Positions 37,223-37,722 of a stretch of DNA of 37,722 bases are shown one piece after another. The stretch's first letter is position 1. Each line of letters opens with the position of its first letter. Origin of the DNA: Massilia timonae CCUG 45783 (GTDB taxonomy: Bacteria; Pseudomonadota; Gammaproteobacteria; Burkholderiales; Burkholderiaceae_D); assembly GCF_000315425.1 (NCBI RefSeq), contig NZ_JH992925.1, positions 290,901-328,622 of the forward strand, in the 5' to 3' direction. The notes under the pieces were generated by a model. It saw only the letters and a program-made list of their open reading frames with translations, was not told the origin of the DNA and searched no databases. Made by a program: the position numbers and the translations under genes.

Positions 37223-37722
37223 TCAACGGCTGACCACGCGTCTTCCTCCATTGACCAGCGGCGCCGCGGGCGGCGCCATCACCATGCCGATCGCGGCCAT
37301 CAGCTCGGTCTGCTCGACCGGTTTCGAGACATGGGCCGAAAAACCCGCCTCCAGCGCCTTGAGGCGGTCTTCGGAGCGGGCGAAGGCGGTCAGGGCGATG
37401 GCCGGCACCAGCCCGCCGGCGTCGCGCGGCAGCGCACGCACCCAGGACAGCAGTTCCAGGCCGTCGACCTCGGGCATGCCGAGGTCGCTGATCAGGAGGT
37501 CGGGCGGCGCGGCGCGCAGCAGCTCGAACGCTTCGCGCGCGCTGGCGGCCAGGCGCACGCTGGCCTGGCAATCGGCCAGGATGCGGGCGATCAGCTCGCG
37601 CGCATCGCGGTCGTCGTCGACCACCAGCACCGAGGTGCCGCGCAGGTCGCGCACCGCGGCCTCGGCCGCCTGTGCGTCGGCCTCCACGGCAGACGACGTC
37701 GCCGGCGGCGGCGCCGGCTGGC
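37223..37722 (-). CDS. C-terminal receiver domain of a hybrid sensor kinase, cut by the right window edge
   Basis: The frame is open to the right edge, so only the end is seen. A Pro/Ala-rich linker leads into a complete receiver domain (SVLVVDDDRDARELIARI, phospho-Asp in LLISDLGMPEVDGLE, Thr and Lys in IALTAFARS and HVSKPVEQTELM). The arrangement of linker then receiver at a C-terminus is typical of hybrid kinases; the kinase core lies outside. A GTG at 37687 could start an isolated receiver protein, but the open frame upstream argues against this. Confidence 0.8.
   Translation of the reverse strand, partial: QPAPPPATSSAVEADAQAAEAAVRDLRGTSVLVVDDDRDARELIARILADCQASVRLAASAREAFELLRAAPPDLLISDLGMPEVDGLELLSWVRALPRDAGGLVPAIALTAFARSEDRLKALEAGFSAHVSKPVEQTELMAAIGMVMAPPAAPLVNGGRRVVSR

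Overview
The window is high-GC DNA from a Gram-negative proteobacterium. Outer-membrane proteins, lipoproteins, a Tat-type multicopper oxidase, MerR-type metal promoters and a dense set of hybrid kinases and diguanylate cyclases resemble environmental Betaproteobacteria of the Massilia/Oxalobacteraceae kind. That placement is my inference from gene content; no rRNA or tRNA gene is present to test it. I see no insertion sequence, phage gene, CRISPR array or attachment site, so this looks like ordinary chromosome.

Layout. (1) 1-2544: the end of a beta-propeller sensor histidine kinase, broken by a one-base frameshift at a C-run. (2) 2545-8040: an iron and oxidative-stress block. It holds a TonB-dependent receptor behind a Fur-like site, a Mn-type superoxide dismutase (sodA) behind a textbook SoxR-type promoter, and a DUF3649-PepSY-DUF3325 membrane operon behind a strong Fur box. 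(3) 8149-11204: a secreted NTF2-like protein, a GAF-PAS-PAS-diguanylate cyclase and a small membrane protein. (4) 11249-21976: a sulfotransferase-like lipoprotein and a copper block. The copper genes are a CueR-type promoter driving a CopA ATPase fused in frame to a CopZ-like domain, a MASE4 hybrid kinase, and a tightly coupled leftward operon (Cys/His-rich protein, His-rich protein, TolC-like lipoprotein, multicopper oxidase). (5) 22091-27562: a Pat-type protein acetyltransferase, two coupled small membrane proteins, a GNAT enzyme, an RhlE-type helicase and a 45-residue lipoprotein. (6) 27653-30617: an outer-membrane barrel protein divergent from a LytS/LytTR two-component pair. (7) 30723-33500: a type II NADH dehydrogenase, a soluble NarX-like kinase and a hemerythrin-like protein. 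(8) 33532-37722: a REC-HK-REC hybrid, a helix-hairpin-helix-like small protein with an FPASDP motif, a REC-GGDEF protein and the receiver end of another hybrid kinase.

How the parts fit. Iron limitation (Fur) would open the receptor and the PepSY operon. SoxR would raise the manganese SOD, the SOD type that does not need iron. CueR would raise the CopA pump for cytosolic copper, while the MCO/TolC-like operon would handle periplasmic copper. No soxR, fur or cueR gene lies in the window, so these regulators must act from elsewhere. The most unusual observations are the continuous CopA-CopZ frame with a good internal ribosome site, the MerR-like geometry and possibly leaderless start at the second copper operon, and the run of His-rich C-termini in that operon.
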